A DNA stretch of 64,000 bases from Chryseobacterium oranimense (lineage in GTDB: Bacteria; Bacteroidota; Bacteroidia; Flavobacteriales; Weeksellaceae), in NCBI RefSeq assembly GCF_900129755.1, contig NZ_FQWT01000001.1, positions 372,001 to 436,000 on the forward strand, given 5' to 3'. Made by a program: the position numbers and the translations under genes. Of this stretch, positions 1 to 8,778 are shown piece after piece (positions within the stretch are counted from its first letter, which is position 1; every line of letters begins with the position of its first letter). Under the pieces are notes generated by a model. It made no database searches. It was not told the DNA's origin and worked only from the letters and a program-made list of their open reading frames with translations.

Positions 1-362
1 GGTTTTTCCAGCCCGAAAGGAAGTATTTTTACCACATCCGCATTGTTGGTCTGCCAGTTGATGATAATCTCCTCCCCTTTTTTTGCATGAATCTTATTCG
101 CCGTAAACGTTTTAATAGAAGGCGGGATATTGTACCTGAAACTTTTCTGATGACTCTCTAAATTCTGATCATAAGTACGTCTCTTTCCCGGATCACTCAA
201 TATTTCATAGGCTTCCTGGATTTCACGGAACCGCCCTGCAAAGAAGTCATCGTTTTCATTCTTATCGGGATGATATTTTAAAGAGAGCTTTCTATAGGCT
301 TTTTTGATGTCTTCTTCTGAAGCATCCGGAGAAATCCCAAGAAAATAGTAATAGTCTTTCAT
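1..362 (-). CDS. DnaJ-domain protein, C-terminal part outside window
   Basis: Partial gene: the ATG is at 362 and the frame stays open to the left edge, giving about 120 codons. Residues 1-65 form a J domain with the HPD motif at 31-33 (in KYHPDK) and the following helix ending in YEILSD. This loop stimulates Hsp70 (DnaK) ATPase. The residues after about 75 show no Gly/Phe linker and no zinc-finger repeats, so this is a J-domain protein rather than classical DnaJ. A -7 element lies only about 10 bases upstream, so the leader would be very short. Confidence 0.85.
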   Translation of the reverse strand, partial: MKDYYYFLGISPDASEEDIKKAYRKLSLKYHPDKNENDDFFAGRFREIQEAYEILSDPGKRRTYDQNLESHQKSFRYNIPPSIKTFTANKIHAKKGEEIIINWQTNNADVVKILPFGLEK

Positions 363-371
363 TGAACCTTA

Positions 372-379
372 CAAAAATA
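372..379 (-). promoter_or_regulatory. -7 promoter element for the DnaJ-domain gene
   Basis: TATTTTTG on the minus strand matches the Bacteroidota -7 consensus TAnnTTTG and sits just upstream of the ATG at 362. Confidence 0.4.
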
Positions 380-568
380 AGGATTTATTTTCTTTATCAT
401 TATTCTGCAGGATAAAATGTGGCCTTATTTGAAGATAAATTCTACTTCTTAGTTTTTCAGATCCGACAGCGGTAGCTTCGATAATCTCAGCCATCTTCTA
501 TATGTATTTCTCTATTTTTCATAAAGTTACGCCCTTGATGAATGGGGCTCTAGAAGCCATCATTATTT

Positions 569-603
569 GAGATTGCTTCGTCGCTGGGGCTCCTCGCAAT
601 GAC
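569..603. repeat. Dispersed palindromic repeat, copy 1
   Basis: GAGATTGCTTCGTCG on the left and CTCGCAATGAC on the right: ATTGC and GCAAT pair around a short centre. A shorter copy with the same ends lies at 25837-25857. Both copies are intergenic. Confidence 0.5.
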
Positions 604-611
604 AGTAAAAA

Positions 612-650
612 AATTCCGGCGCGGGAAGCAGAGCTTCCCGCGCCGGAATT
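612..650. terminator. Perfect 18-bp hairpin, probable terminator
   Basis: AATTCCGGCGCGGGAAGC, a 3-base loop AGA, then the exact reverse complement. It lies downstream of the ECF operon (677-1968), read on the minus strand, where the trailing sequence is TTTTTTTACTG. The stem is far more GC-rich than its surroundings. Confidence 0.6.
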
Positions 651-676
651 AACAATTTCAATTTAGTTTCTACTAC

Positions 677-940
677 TTATGCTTCTGCAGTGTTGCTATG
701 ATTCTTTCTGCAACATCCTGAAGCAAATTCTTTTTTGAACTTCCCTTTCAGTTCCTGATATTGCTCATCATTCATTTCTCTGATCTTATCTGCAAGACCG
801 AAAGGTGATTTTTCTTTGATTCCGTATTCGTTAAAAATACCTTTCATAAATCTTTTTCTCTGTGCTATTTTTTTAGCAGCCAATGCTACTCCTACAACAG
901 CTAATGCTCCAAGAGCTCCTTTTAATGCTGAATTTTTCAT
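677..940 (-). CDS. Small membrane-anchored protein of ECF operon
   Basis: 87 residues, not a family I recognise. Residues 7-21 form a short hydrophobic Gly/Ala-rich segment (GALGALAVVGVALAA). A basic stretch (KKIAQRKRF) follows, then a helical part with MNDEQYQELKGKFKKEF and a Cys-Cys pair (GCC). This C-terminal part lines up without gaps with the end of the upstream protein at 1032-1376, so the two look like relatives sharing a Spy/CpxP-like helical motif. It is third in an operon behind the sigma factor, with a 91-base gap in front. A role in sensing or tuning the envelope response is inference only. Confidence 0.6.
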   Translation of the reverse strand: MKNSALKGALGALAVVGVALAAKKIAQRKRFMKGIFNEYGIKEKSPFGLADKIREMNDEQYQELKGKFKKEFASGCCRKNHSNTAEA

Positions 941-1031
941 TTTTTCAAAATTTTAAATTTTACTACTTCTTGTTTTTTATATAGACGAATGAATTTTCAA
1001 TTTACTTTACTACTTCTTTAAAATTTTCAAA

Positions 1032-1376
1032 TTATTCGTTTGTTTTATTAGGTCTGTTAAAGAATCCGCCTGCACATTTTTCTCTCCAGACTTCTTTAAA
1101 TTTTTCTCTTTCTTCAGGAGACAGATGCTGCATTTTTTCTCTCATCTTTCTTTCCTTAAAATCTCTTACCCCTTTTCCGAAATGGAAGCCTCCGAAAAGA
1201 ATTTTACTCAAAATCAATATTCCCATTGCCTGCCAGTATGTTATTGATTTTACTCCCAAAATATCGGGAAGCAGACAATTCCAAAGGGACATGACGATCC
1301 ATGTAACTCCCAGTAAAATCAACGGTGGACATAGGAATAAAAAAATCCAGCCTTTTTTGTGTTTATTATGATTCAT
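1032..1376 (-). CDS. Two-helix membrane protein of ECF operon
   Basis: 114 residues with two predicted membrane helices (about 10-32 and 47-66) and a charged C-terminal tail. The tail reads KMQHLSPEEREKFKEVWREKC and ends CAGGFF. LSPEEREKF resembles the LTxxQ/Spy-like repeat of periplasmic stress proteins. The start is 13 bases downstream of the sigma factor stop, so the two are almost certainly cotranscribed. The protein could act as an anti-sigma or sensor, but no classical anti-sigma domain is visible. Confidence 0.6.
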   Translation of the reverse strand: MNHNKHKKGWIFLFLCPPLILLGVTWIVMSLWNCLLPDILGVKSITYWQAMGILILSKILFGGFHFGKGVRDFKERKMREKMQHLSPEEREKFKEVWREKCAGGFFNRPNKTNE

Positions 1377-1389
1377 AACTTTCTTTTTA

Positions 1390-1968
1390 CTAACTATTTA
1401 AATCTTCGTATAATTTTCTCAACCTGTTTCTTAAATGCTTCACAGCATAATTTTTTCTACTGATAATGGTTTTTATATTTTCTCCCTGTTCATCAGCAAT
1501 TTGCTGAAGGGTTTTATCGTTCAGTTCATTTTCTACGTAAACCAGTCTCTGTTTTTCGGGAAGTTCATCCAGAGCTTCAAAAAGCTTCTTCCATATTTCA
1601 TCCTGAAACATCTTAACTTCAGGCCCGGCACTCTCGTCCAGCAATAAAATATCTTTGATAGAAAAACTTCCGTCTTCATCTTCATAAACGAAATCTTCAA
1701 GATTTTCAGTTTTCTTTTTTCGGTAACGGTCTGTAATTTTATTTGCAGTTACCCTGTACAGCCAGCCGCCCACATTCACAATCTCGGAAAGATTGGTCAG
1801 ACTGCTGAACTGAAACCACACTTCCTGCAGAATATCTTCCGCATCTTCAGTGTTTTTCACTTTCGGACGAATATAAGACATCAGCTTTCCTCCGTACTTT
1901 GAAACGGTTTGTGAGATGATACTTGCTTTCTCCTCTTGTGGCATTGTTATTTCTTCGACAACCTCCAT
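1390..1968 (-). CDS. ECF RNA polymerase sigma factor
   Basis: 192 residues. Region 2 is clear (DAEDILQEVW at 42-51, then GWLYRVTANKITDRYRKK at 68-85), as is region 4 with a helix-turn-helix (about 125-173, LPEKQRLVYVENEL and TLQQIADEQG). A second in-frame Met at residue 9 is an alternative start. GGAGG lies just inside the longer frame, about 20 bases before that second Met, and does not decide the matter. It heads a three-gene operon with two small membrane proteins, which suggests envelope-linked control of this sigma factor. Confidence 0.88.
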   Translation of the reverse strand: MEVVEEITMPQEEKASIISQTVSKYGGKLMSYIRPKVKNTEDAEDILQEVWFQFSSLTNLSEIVNVGGWLYRVTANKITDRYRKKKTENLEDFVYEDEDGSFSIKDILLLDESAGPEVKMFQDEIWKKLFEALDELPEKQRLVYVENELNDKTLQQIADEQGENIKTIISRKNYAVKHLRNRLRKLYEDLNS

Positions 1969-2040
1969 ATTGCTATGACGAACTGTCTTTTGGTTTTACT
2001 TTAATAAATTTAAAAAAAATTATTGATTGGTGGATTTTTG

Positions 2041-2168
2041 GTACGGGATGCGGGTTTCGGGATACGGGATACGAGATGCGGGCTTCGGGGTGTGGGATAA
2101 AAGTTTTGGAAGAATGTTTGTAGCTGGAAATACTGAGGGAATCCCTAATCCCTGATTTCTAATCCCTA
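2041..2168. repeat. Degenerate short tandem repeats
   Basis: 2041-2098 is built from variants of CGGGATA and CGGGTTT (gggatgcgggtttcgggat and similar). 2138-2168 repeats AATCCCT three times. Neither stretch encodes a convincing protein. Confidence 0.5.
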
Positions 2169-2177
2169 AATATCTAA

Positions 2178-2206
2178 TAAAAAACGGAAAGCATTACACT
2201 TCCCGT
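2178..2206 (-). terminator. Terminator of the S9 peptidase gene
   Basis: On the minus strand ACGGGAAG and CTTTCCGT pair (one mismatch) around a 7-base loop, followed by a run of six T. Confidence 0.65.
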
Positions 2207-2228
2207 TCCTGTTTATTCTAAAGTTATT

Positions 2229-4235
2229 CTATTTTTTATTAAAATTCTCTGCGAAGAAGCCCAGCATGTATTTGTATAGTTCCAGCCTGTTCGGTTCTTT
2301 TCCGAATCCATGTCCTTCATCATATTTTACCAGATAAGGAACTTCAAAGCCTTTTGCACGCATTGCATTTACAATCTGATCGGATTCATTGATGTTAACC
2401 CTTGGATCATTGGCTCCCTGTACCACAAATAAAGGTTTCTTGATTTTATCAATCTGGAAAACCGGTGAAACTTCTTTGGCTATTTTTGCTTCTTCCGGAT
2501 TATCCAGATCATACCAGATCTGCTTTACCATTTCTTTGTAAGGCTTCCAGTATTCCGGGAAGGAATCGAAGAAAGTAAAAATATTGGATACCCCTACATA
2601 ATCCACCCCGCAAGCATAGAGATCAGGAGTCTTGATAAGCCCCATCAATGTGGCATAACCTCCATGGCTTCCTCCATAGATAGCGATCTTATCTTTGTCT
2701 ACCCAGCCTTGTTCAATGGCATATTTTACGCCGTCTTCCACATCATCCATTGCTTTTCTTCCGATCTGCTTGTAACCTGATTTCTGGAATTCTTTTCCAT
2801 AGCCTCCTGAGATTCTGAAATTCACCTGAAGGGTTGCATATCCTCTGCTGGCAAAAAGCTGGGTCTCAGGATTGAAACCCCATTGATCCCGGATTCCCTG
2901 CGGACCTCCGTGGGGATTAACAATAAGAGGTACTTTTTTGCCTTCAAGAGCTGCTTTGGGAAGGGTAATATAACCATGAATGGTGAGTCCATCCCTGCTT
3001 TTGAATTCAATAGGTCTCATTTCTGCCATATCTTCTTCTTTCAGCTGTGGCATCAGATTGTAAAGAAGGCTTGTTTTTTTACTTTTCGTATCATATTCGT
3101 AATAAGCACCATAAAGCTTATCACTGCCTACATAAACCAAAAGCTTATCGTTGTTGTCATCGGAAGAAACGATGGAAAACTGTTTGTCTTTAAATTCAGC
3201 TTTCAGTTGATCATCAATTTCTTTATAAAATTTACTTACCGGGACCGTTTCGCTCTTAATACCGTCATAGCTGATATAATCCAGTTCGTAATTCCTGTTT
3301 TTACCGGCAAGGCTTATAGAATTCACATCAAATACCGGATTGGAGTATACCTCTCTGATCAATGCATTTTTTTTCAGATCATAAAGTACAATCCTGGATT
3401 TATCACTGTCCAGATTGGTGACCACATAAGCTTCATCTTTATTTTTAGAATTATCATTAAGGCCTATGATGTAAAAGGTATCTTTCCAGTCTGTGGATTT
3501 CAGGAGGTTGAATTTCCCTGTCTGTAAGTCTTTATAGTAAGTTTTTGTCGTTAGCCCGTTCTCAAGAACAGTGTATCCTCTGAGGTTTCCATCCTTATCA
3601 AACATATAATCATCAATAGGGCTGTTCACGTCTTTATTTTCATACAGCTGGGTCATTTCACCTGTATTGAAATTGATCTTATAAGGCTCAAAGATCTGTT
3701 TGTTGTTTTTATTCATGGTAACCACAACAAAATCCGTATCTTTTATCAGCTTTACGGTTCCCAGGGTAATTCCGTCAAACGGAGTAAGGTCCTTGAGATT
3801 TTTCCCGTCAATATCCGCAGCATACAGGTGGATATTTTCGTTGCCTCCTTTGTCTTGGGTAAAGAATAGGCGTTTGTTGCCAAGCCAGCCATAACTTTTG
3901 ATAAGATCATCTTTTTCAACGATTGCCTTGGATATTTTGCCTGTTTTCAGTTCTTTTACATAAACATGATTCTTCTTATCCTTATCTTTTTCCTTGTAGG
4001 ACAGATACTGCCCGTCCGGGGAAATTTTAAACTGTGAAGCATTGGGTCTTGCAAAATAATCTTCCACCTTATATTTAAAGTTTCCTTTATCATAAGAAAT
4101 CAGTTTTTCAAGATTTGCTTTGGTGGATGGGAGCGTAGGATCGCCCGGCAGCTTGGCCGTTGAAGTCTGTGCATTAATCATAATTGCTGACAGTACGATT
4201 TGAGCCGTACCAAAAAATTTAGTGTTAAAATTCAT
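2229..4235 (-). CDS. S9-family prolyl oligopeptidase-like peptidase
   Basis: 668 residues with an N-terminal signal-like segment ending near NAQTS. The first two thirds form a beta-propeller typical of S9 enzymes (SPDGQYLSYK, YGWLGNKRLFF and similar blades). The C-terminal alpha/beta-hydrolase domain has a complete triad: Ser at about 523 in GGSHGG, Asp at about 610 in GANDPR, and His at about 642 in EGHG. Family members cleave short peptides, often dipeptides, in the periplasm. A terminator follows the stop, and the gene appears monocistronic. TGTAACA lies upstream at about 4325, a box also seen before the ECF gene at 34.9 kb. Confidence 0.9.
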   Translation of the reverse strand: MNFNTKFFGTAQIVLSAIMINAQTSTAKLPGDPTLPSTKANLEKLISYDKGNFKYKVEDYFARPNASQFKISPDGQYLSYKEKDKDKKNHVYVKELKTGKISKAIVEKDDLIKSYGWLGNKRLFFTQDKGGNENIHLYAADIDGKNLKDLTPFDGITLGTVKLIKDTDFVVVTMNKNNKQIFEPYKINFNTGEMTQLYENKDVNSPIDDYMFDKDGNLRGYTVLENGLTTKTYYKDLQTGKFNLLKSTDWKDTFYIIGLNDNSKNKDEAYVVTNLDSDKSRIVLYDLKKNALIREVYSNPVFDVNSISLAGKNRNYELDYISYDGIKSETVPVSKFYKEIDDQLKAEFKDKQFSIVSSDDNNDKLLVYVGSDKLYGAYYEYDTKSKKTSLLYNLMPQLKEEDMAEMRPIEFKSRDGLTIHGYITLPKAALEGKKVPLIVNPHGGPQGIRDQWGFNPETQLFASRGYATLQVNFRISGGYGKEFQKSGYKQIGRKAMDDVEDGVKYAIEQGWVDKDKIAIYGGSHGGYATLMGLIKTPDLYACGVDYVGVSNIFTFFDSFPEYWKPYKEMVKQIWYDLDNPEEAKIAKEVSPVFQIDKIKKPLFVVQGANDPRVNINESDQIVNAMRAKGFEVPYLVKYDEGHGFGKEPNRLELYKYMLGFFAENFNKK

Positions 4236-4374
4236 AATTCATATTTTGGATGGTTAGTTTATCTATTAAAGATCTTAAACAATTAAAAGCTTATATATAA
4301 TAGGACAGCTTACCTACCCAAATGTTACATAAATTATAAAAGTTTATATAAATAATTCCAAATATTTAAAAAGC

Positions 4375-4833
4375 TTAATTTATATATATTCCGAAATACC
4401 ATGTCCAGACTATTAAAATAATCTGCATGGGAATCCTTTCCCTGTAAAGATAACTCATACCGGGCCCCGTATAATCTGCTTTGAAGATATTGATATTTTT
4501 CCTGGATGAATTAATGTTGGCCATAAATACCAAAACATAAAATATAATCAGCAATATCGCTGTAATTTCTCTTATGGAAGGGATCATCAGACCTATTCCC
4601 GCCGCTATTTCAAGAAATCCTGTACAATATACCCAGAACATTTTGCCGGGAATAAAATCAGGAATCATCATTGCCATTCCTTTCTGAAATTTGAAATGGG
4701 AAAATCCCGTGAATACAATAAATACAGCCATACCCAGATTTCCTGAAAATAAAAAATCAGGCTTACCCTGAGCAATATAAGTTCCCACTAAAGCAAGAAT
4801 AAACGTTGCGAAAAGGATCGTTAATAACTTCAT
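4375..4833 (-). CDS. DoxX-like integral membrane protein
   Basis: 152 residues with four hydrophobic helices (about 3-22, 33-50, 68-88, 90-110) and a final hydrophobic stretch near 135-150. The middle section GKMFWVYCTGFLEIAAGIGLMIP is typical of the DoxX/DoxD-like family. The family has no single defined reaction; some members work with thiosulfate or redox partners. No catalytic motif is visible. It stands alone between the S9 peptidase and the SRPBCC genes. Confidence 0.7.
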   Translation of the reverse strand: MKLLTILFATFILALVGTYIAQGKPDFLFSGNLGMAVFIVFTGFSHFKFQKGMAMMIPDFIPGKMFWVYCTGFLEIAAGIGLMIPSIREITAILLIIFYVLVFMANINSSRKNINIFKADYTGPGMSYLYRERIPMQIILIVWTWYFGIYIN

Positions 4834-4897
4834 GTTTTATTTATTTTACAGTATTGAAAGATAAAATAATTTTATCATACTTCTTCTCAATATACTA

Positions 4898-4932
4898 AAA
4901 AACCACACAGGTTTTGAAGGTCTATGTGGTTT
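4898..4932 (-). terminator. Terminator of the first SRPBCC gene
   Basis: AAACCACA and TGTGGTTT pair across a 17-base loop. On the minus strand the hairpin is followed by TTTTTTAG. Confidence 0.6.
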
Positions 4933-4952
4933 ATTATTATGCAAATAGCAAC

Positions 4953-5396
4953 TTATTTATTTTCGGCAAGATCTTTCACTATTTCCAGCCCTTTTGTAAA
5001 TCCAGTATTCATGTGTTCTTCCCATTCTTTTTCGGTCTGGACTTCTGCATGAAGCTTTGTTTTTCCCTCCAGGTCAATAAGAATATATTTTTCGAAACAG
5101 CCGCTCCATTCCATCACTTCCTTACTCCTTGTATCTTCGTTGCCTTCTTTGTCTACCATTCCCAGATGCTTAAAAATAATCTGGTGTGGTTCGTCAAGAC
5201 TGTCAATGGTTGATACCATTCCTTCACCTTCTCCATTCAGGAAATAGGTCTTCCCGCCAACTTTCCAGTCGGATTTCATTACAGATCCTGCACCGAAGAA
5301 TCGGGTCCATTCGGCATAGGTACCGCTATCCCAAAGAACATCCCAGACTTTCTGTGGTGATGCATTGATTTCTATTTCGTATGATAAGGTTTCCAT
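4953..5396 (-). CDS. SRPBCC (AHSA1-like) protein, copy A
   Basis: 147 residues, a single START/Bet v1-like fold of the AHSA1 type. It opens with the typical strand and helix (EIEINASPQKVWDVLWD) and ends with the long C-terminal helix (HMNTGFTKGLEIVKDLAE). These domains bind hydrophobic ligands, and no reaction can be assigned. The neighbour at 5422-5850 is a paralogue: the opening KVWDVLW and the closing LGIVKNLSEN/LEIVKDLAEN agree. The 25-base gap suggests cotranscription. Confidence 0.8.
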   Translation of the reverse strand: METLSYEIEINASPQKVWDVLWDSGTYAEWTRFFGAGSVMKSDWKVGGKTYFLNGEGEGMVSTIDSLDEPHQIIFKHLGMVDKEGNEDTRSKEVMEWSGCFEKYILIDLEGKTKLHAEVQTEKEWEEHMNTGFTKGLEIVKDLAENK

Positions 5397-5421
5397 ATTT
5401 CAGATTTTGTGGTTGGTGCTT

Positions 5422-5850
5422 TTATAATTGGTTCTCCGAGAGGTTTTTTACAATCCCCAAAGCTGTCGGGAATTTTTCTTCAAAAAAGTCTTTAAACTCT
5501 TCAGTAGTATTGATTTCAATTTTCAACAGGGTTCCTGTAGGTATTTCCTCTAAAATATACGCTTCTGTCGCTTCACCCCAATCCTGCTCACTTTCTACTC
5601 CATTATAAATCTCTCCGAGGTGCAGGAATTTCATTTCCTGATTGGCTATATTTTTCTCAACACGGCTGTACATTCCATTATTGTTGGGGTCAAGAAATTT
5701 AATGATGCTTCCTTCTTCGAAACTGCCCATGTAAAAGGAGCCCTCCATAAATGCAGTAGTCCACTGCCTGTAGGTCATATCACTCCAAAGGACGTCCCAT
5801 ACTTTCTCGGGATCTGCATCAATTTGAATTTCAAAAAATATTTTCTGCAT
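5422..5850 (-). CDS. SRPBCC (AHSA1-like) protein, copy B
   Basis: 142 residues, same fold and length as the gene just downstream. Shared features are KVWDVLWSDMTYRQW at the N-terminal end and EEKFPTALGIVKNLSEN in the last helix. It is probably the first gene of a two-gene unit formed by tandem duplication. The ligand is unknown. A third, more distant SRPBCC gene lies at 9051-9464. Confidence 0.8.
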   Translation of the reverse strand: MQKIFFEIQIDADPEKVWDVLWSDMTYRQWTTAFMEGSFYMGSFEEGSIIKFLDPNNNGMYSRVEKNIANQEMKFLHLGEIYNGVESEQDWGEATEAYILEEIPTGTLLKIEINTTEEFKDFFEEKFPTALGIVKNLSENQL

Positions 5851-5955
5851 TGTTTTTTATTTAAATGTTAGATTTCAGACGTCAGATTTAGATGATAGAT
5901 TCTAAAATTTAGTTAATGATTATCCTTGATTTCTATTTTAGTTCTAAGTTTTTAC

Positions 5956-6795
5956 TTATCCGCCTACAAAATCTCCGCCATTAATATGGATCACTTCACC
6001 AGTAATGTAAGTAGCATCTTCAGAGGCAAGGAAAACATAGGCCGGTGCAACTTCTGAGGGCTGTCCCGCCCGTTTCAAAGGAGTATCTTTTCCGAAGGTT
6101 GAAAGATCATCAAAGGTCTCTTTCACAAGAGGTGTCCATATGGGGCCGGGAGCAATTCCATTGACCAGTATTTTTTTCTCAGCAAGATTAGCCGAAAGGG
6201 ATCGGATAAAGGATAAAATAGCCCCTTTAGTAGCCGCATAATCAATGAGGTGATCACTTCCCCGGTAAGCTGTAACTGACGTTGTGCAAATAATCCGGCC
6301 TCCCTCACCTATCAGCGGTAAAAAGTCCCTTGTAAAAGAAATCATGGAAATAATATTGGTATTGAAAGTTTCCACAATCTGTTCATCAGAGATTTTTTCA
6401 AGACTGTTTTTAGAGGTATGAATTCCGGCGTTATTAACCAGAATATCCAGGTTATTCCAGGTCTTTTTTATCTTATCAATACATTTTGACCGGAATGTTT
6501 TCTTCGTGAGGTCGCCTTTGATGAGAATGCATTGCTGCCCTTCTTTCTCAACGAGTTTTTGGGTTTCTCTGGCATCGTCATCGCTTTCTTTATAAATTAT
6601 TGCAACATCAGCTCCTTCTCTTGCAAAGTGAACGGCTACAGCCTGGCCTATCCCACTGTCACCACCTGAGATGACTGCTTTTTTCCCGGTGAGTTTCCCA
6701 CTTCCAAGATAATTGTTCCGGATGATTTCAGGAAGGAGACCTTCCTTAGGCACTTTTGATTTGGATTGTGACTTGTTCTGTGTTTTCATAAGCAA
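5956..6795 (-). CDS. Short-chain dehydrogenase/reductase
   Basis: 279 residues, a classical SDR of the long N-terminal-tail type. The cofactor motif GGDSGIG is at 44-50, NNAG at 121-124, and the catalytic Ser173, Tyr186 and Lys190 are all present (SVTAYRGS, YAATK). The basic, polar first 30 residues (KTQNKSQSKSKVPKEG) are typical of YghA-like oxidoreductases, which use aldehydes, alcohols or glucose. The substrate cannot be read from sequence. The start could also be Met3. Confidence 0.85.
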   Translation of the reverse strand: MLMKTQNKSQSKSKVPKEGLLPEIIRNNYLGSGKLTGKKAVISGGDSGIGQAVAVHFAREGADVAIIYKESDDDARETQKLVEKEGQQCILIKGDLTKKTFRSKCIDKIKKTWNNLDILVNNAGIHTSKNSLEKISDEQIVETFNTNIISMISFTRDFLPLIGEGGRIICTTSVTAYRGSDHLIDYAATKGAILSFIRSLSANLAEKKILVNGIAPGPIWTPLVKETFDDLSTFGKDTPLKRAGQPSEVAPAYVFLASEDATYITGEVIHINGGDFVGG

Positions 6796-6885
6796 ATCTT
6801 TTATACATCACATCAAACAGCAAGCCGAAACAGGAGTAAAAACGGAAAAAAAGTGAAATAAAACAACTGAATTCACATTTTAACT

Positions 6886-7743
6886 TTATGAATTATAAGC
6901 CTCTTCCAAATCTTTGATGATAATATTCTTCATTTTCATAATAGCCTGAATCACTTTGTTTACTTTATCTTTATCAGGATCACTGATCAGTCTCATCGAT
7001 TGTCTGGGGAAGATCTGCCAGCTTAGTCCGTACTGATCTTTTACCCAGCCGCAGACTTCCTCACTTCCTCCTTCACCGGAAAGACTGTTCCAGAAATAAT
7101 CTGTTTCTTCCTGACTATCCGTCATGACTACCATTGAAATTCCTTCATTAAAATCGAACTGGTGATCATAGGAATTATCCATGCAGAACATGCTATAACC
7201 ATTTATTGTGAAATGAGCATGCATTATATGTTCCGGATTTTCACCTGATTCTCCTCCGTCCATATATTTTGAGATATTTCCGATCGCTGAATTGGGGAAA
7301 ATTCTGGTATAAAACTTCATGGCATCTGCAGCTTTTCCGTTATTCTCATGGATAAACATAAGGGTAGGCACCAACTTCTGGTCACTTGCTTTTTCACCAA
7401 GAAATAACTGCCAGGTTACTCCGTAACGATCGCGGATCCAGCCGTATTTCTTACTCCACGGATAGGTTCCGAGATCCATCAGGGCTGTCCCTCCGTCCTT
7501 CAGCTGATCCCAATACCGTTGCACTTCGTCTTCGGTATCACAGATCACCATAAAAGACACTGAAGGATTTTTCTCTTTCTCAGGACCATTCAACAGCATT
7601 ATCGTTTGTCCGAAAAGTTCAATATTGATAACAATCTGTGTATCTGCAGTTATTTTGCCGCCGAATATCTTGCAATAAAAATCTGCTGATTTTCCGGCAT
7701 CGCCATTGAATAAAATACATGGAAAGATATTGTTGTTCATCAC
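6886..7743 (-). CDS. Double-domain VOC (PhnB-like) protein, copy A
   Basis: 285 residues made of two PhnB-type VOC domains, about 1-125 and 130-265. Each has the FYCKIFGGKI/FYTRIFPNSAI start and a closing YGVTWQLFLG/YGLSWQIFPR strand. PhnB-like VOC proteins are often annotated as 3-demethylubiquinone methyltransferase-like, but no methyltransferase fold is present. The gene upstream (7830-8720) is a close tandem paralogue. Even the last codons (KDLEEAYNS) are the same in both. Confidence 0.82.
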   Translation of the reverse strand: MMNNNIFPCILFNGDAGKSADFYCKIFGGKITADTQIVINIELFGQTIMLLNGPEKEKNPSVSFMVICDTEDEVQRYWDQLKDGGTALMDLGTYPWSKKYGWIRDRYGVTWQLFLGEKASDQKLVPTLMFIHENNGKAADAMKFYTRIFPNSAIGNISKYMDGGESGENPEHIMHAHFTINGYSMFCMDNSYDHQFDFNEGISMVVMTDSQEETDYFWNSLSGEGGSEEVCGWVKDQYGLSWQIFPRQSMRLISDPDKDKVNKVIQAIMKMKNIIIKDLEEAYNS

Positions 7744-7794
7744 TTTTAGATTTTGAAGTTATTATGAAAAGTAAATGAGTAAAACCGCAAAAAA

Positions 7795-7831
7795 GCGAAA
7801 AGGCTAAAAAGCAAATTTCCTTTTTGCCTTT
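7795..7831 (-). terminator. Terminator between the tandem VOC genes
   Basis: AAAGGC-AAAAAG and its complement pair with one mismatch around CAAATTTC, followed on the minus strand by TTTTCGCTTTTTTGCG. It overlaps the stop codon of the 7830-8720 gene. Confidence 0.55.
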
Positions 7832-8720
7832 AAGAATTATAAGCTTCCTCCAAATCCTTTATAACAATTTTCTGCATTTTCATCATTGCCTGAACTACTT
7901 TCTGACTTTTTTCCTGATCGGAATCATTCATGAGCTGAATAAGCCTTTTGGGAACAATCTGCCAGCTCAGCCCATATCTGTCTTTCAGCCAGCCGCACAT
8001 ACTTTCTCTTCCGCCTTCTGAAGTAAGGGTATTCCAAAGACGATCGGTTTTTTCCTGACTGTCCGTCATTACTACGATAGAAATTCCTTCATTAAAATCA
8101 AACGGGTGATCATAAGAATTATCCATGCAGAAGAAGCTGTAGCCATCAATGGTAAACTGGGCATGCTGTACATTTTCAGCAGGTTCCGGTATGGGATGGC
8201 CTTCACTTCCGTCACCATATCTCAAAATATTTCCAATGCCTGAATTCGGGAAGGTTTGGGTATACCATTCCATCGCTTCTTTTGCTTTTCCGTTATTCTG
8301 ATGAATGAACATCAGCGTAGGAACAATTCTCTGCGATTCCGGCTTATCTCCCAGGAACAGCTGCCAGGTAACTCCGTACTTATCCTGAACCCATCCGTAT
8401 TTTTTGCTCCACGAATAGGAATCCAAAGCCATAAGGGCAATGCCTCCTTCTATCAGTTTGTCCCAGTATTGCTGAACCTCATCTTCTGTTTTGCAGATTA
8501 CCATAAAGGAAACTGACGGATTCTTTGTAAAATGGGGACCTCCGTTCAGGAGCATTACTTTCTGTCCGAAAAGGTCAATGTTCATGACAACGGGAGTGTC
8601 TGCCGTGATTTTCCCGTCAAAAACCTGACAATAGAACTCCGCGGCCTCTTTTGATTCTGTATCAAACCAGAGACAAGGGAAAATATCGTTATTCATACTA
8701 TTCATTTTAAGGTGGTACAT
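7830..8720 (-). CDS. Double-domain VOC (PhnB-like) protein, copy B
   Basis: 296 residues, same two-domain layout as 6886-7743. Shared blocks include SVSFMVICKTEDEVQ/SVSFMVICDTEDEVQ, KKYGWVQDKYGVTWQLFLG, and the end KDLEEAYNS. The copy carries a longer N-terminus (MYHLKMNSMNND), so Met6 or Met9 may be the true start, matching the start of copy A. Metal or ligand use is unknown. A terminator separates the two copies, so they can be expressed independently. Confidence 0.82.
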   Translation of the reverse strand: MYHLKMNSMNNDIFPCLWFDTESKEAAEFYCQVFDGKITADTPVVMNIDLFGQKVMLLNGGPHFTKNPSVSFMVICKTEDEVQQYWDKLIEGGIALMALDSYSWSKKYGWVQDKYGVTWQLFLGDKPESQRIVPTLMFIHQNNGKAKEAMEWYTQTFPNSGIGNILRYGDGSEGHPIPEPAENVQHAQFTIDGYSFFCMDNSYDHPFDFNEGISIVVMTDSQEKTDRLWNTLTSEGGRESMCGWLKDRYGLSWQIVPKRLIQLMNDSDQEKSQKVVQAMMKMQKIVIKDLEEAYNS

Positions 8721-8778
8721 ATAGTTTTATTGGTCATTGCTGATCCGGATGATGAAATTCTCCGATTATGTATTATCG

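Larger units (their letters stand above)
380..676. other. Gene-free interval with two inverted-repeat elements
   Basis: No convincing open frame was found. The interval holds a degenerate palindromic dispersed repeat (569-603) and a perfect long GC-rich hairpin (612-650), both listed separately. The rest is AT-rich spacer. Confidence 0.6.

Noticed and set aside
2041..2168. Possible CRISPR-like array in CGGGATA repeats
   Set aside because: Units are 7-9 bases without spacers of constant length; no cas genes nearby. It is a degenerate simple repeat.
2883..3527. 214-codon frame on the plus strand
   Set aside because: Fully antisense to the S9 peptidase. It is rich in Phe, Ile and Lys as expected from a reverse frame of an AT-rich gene.
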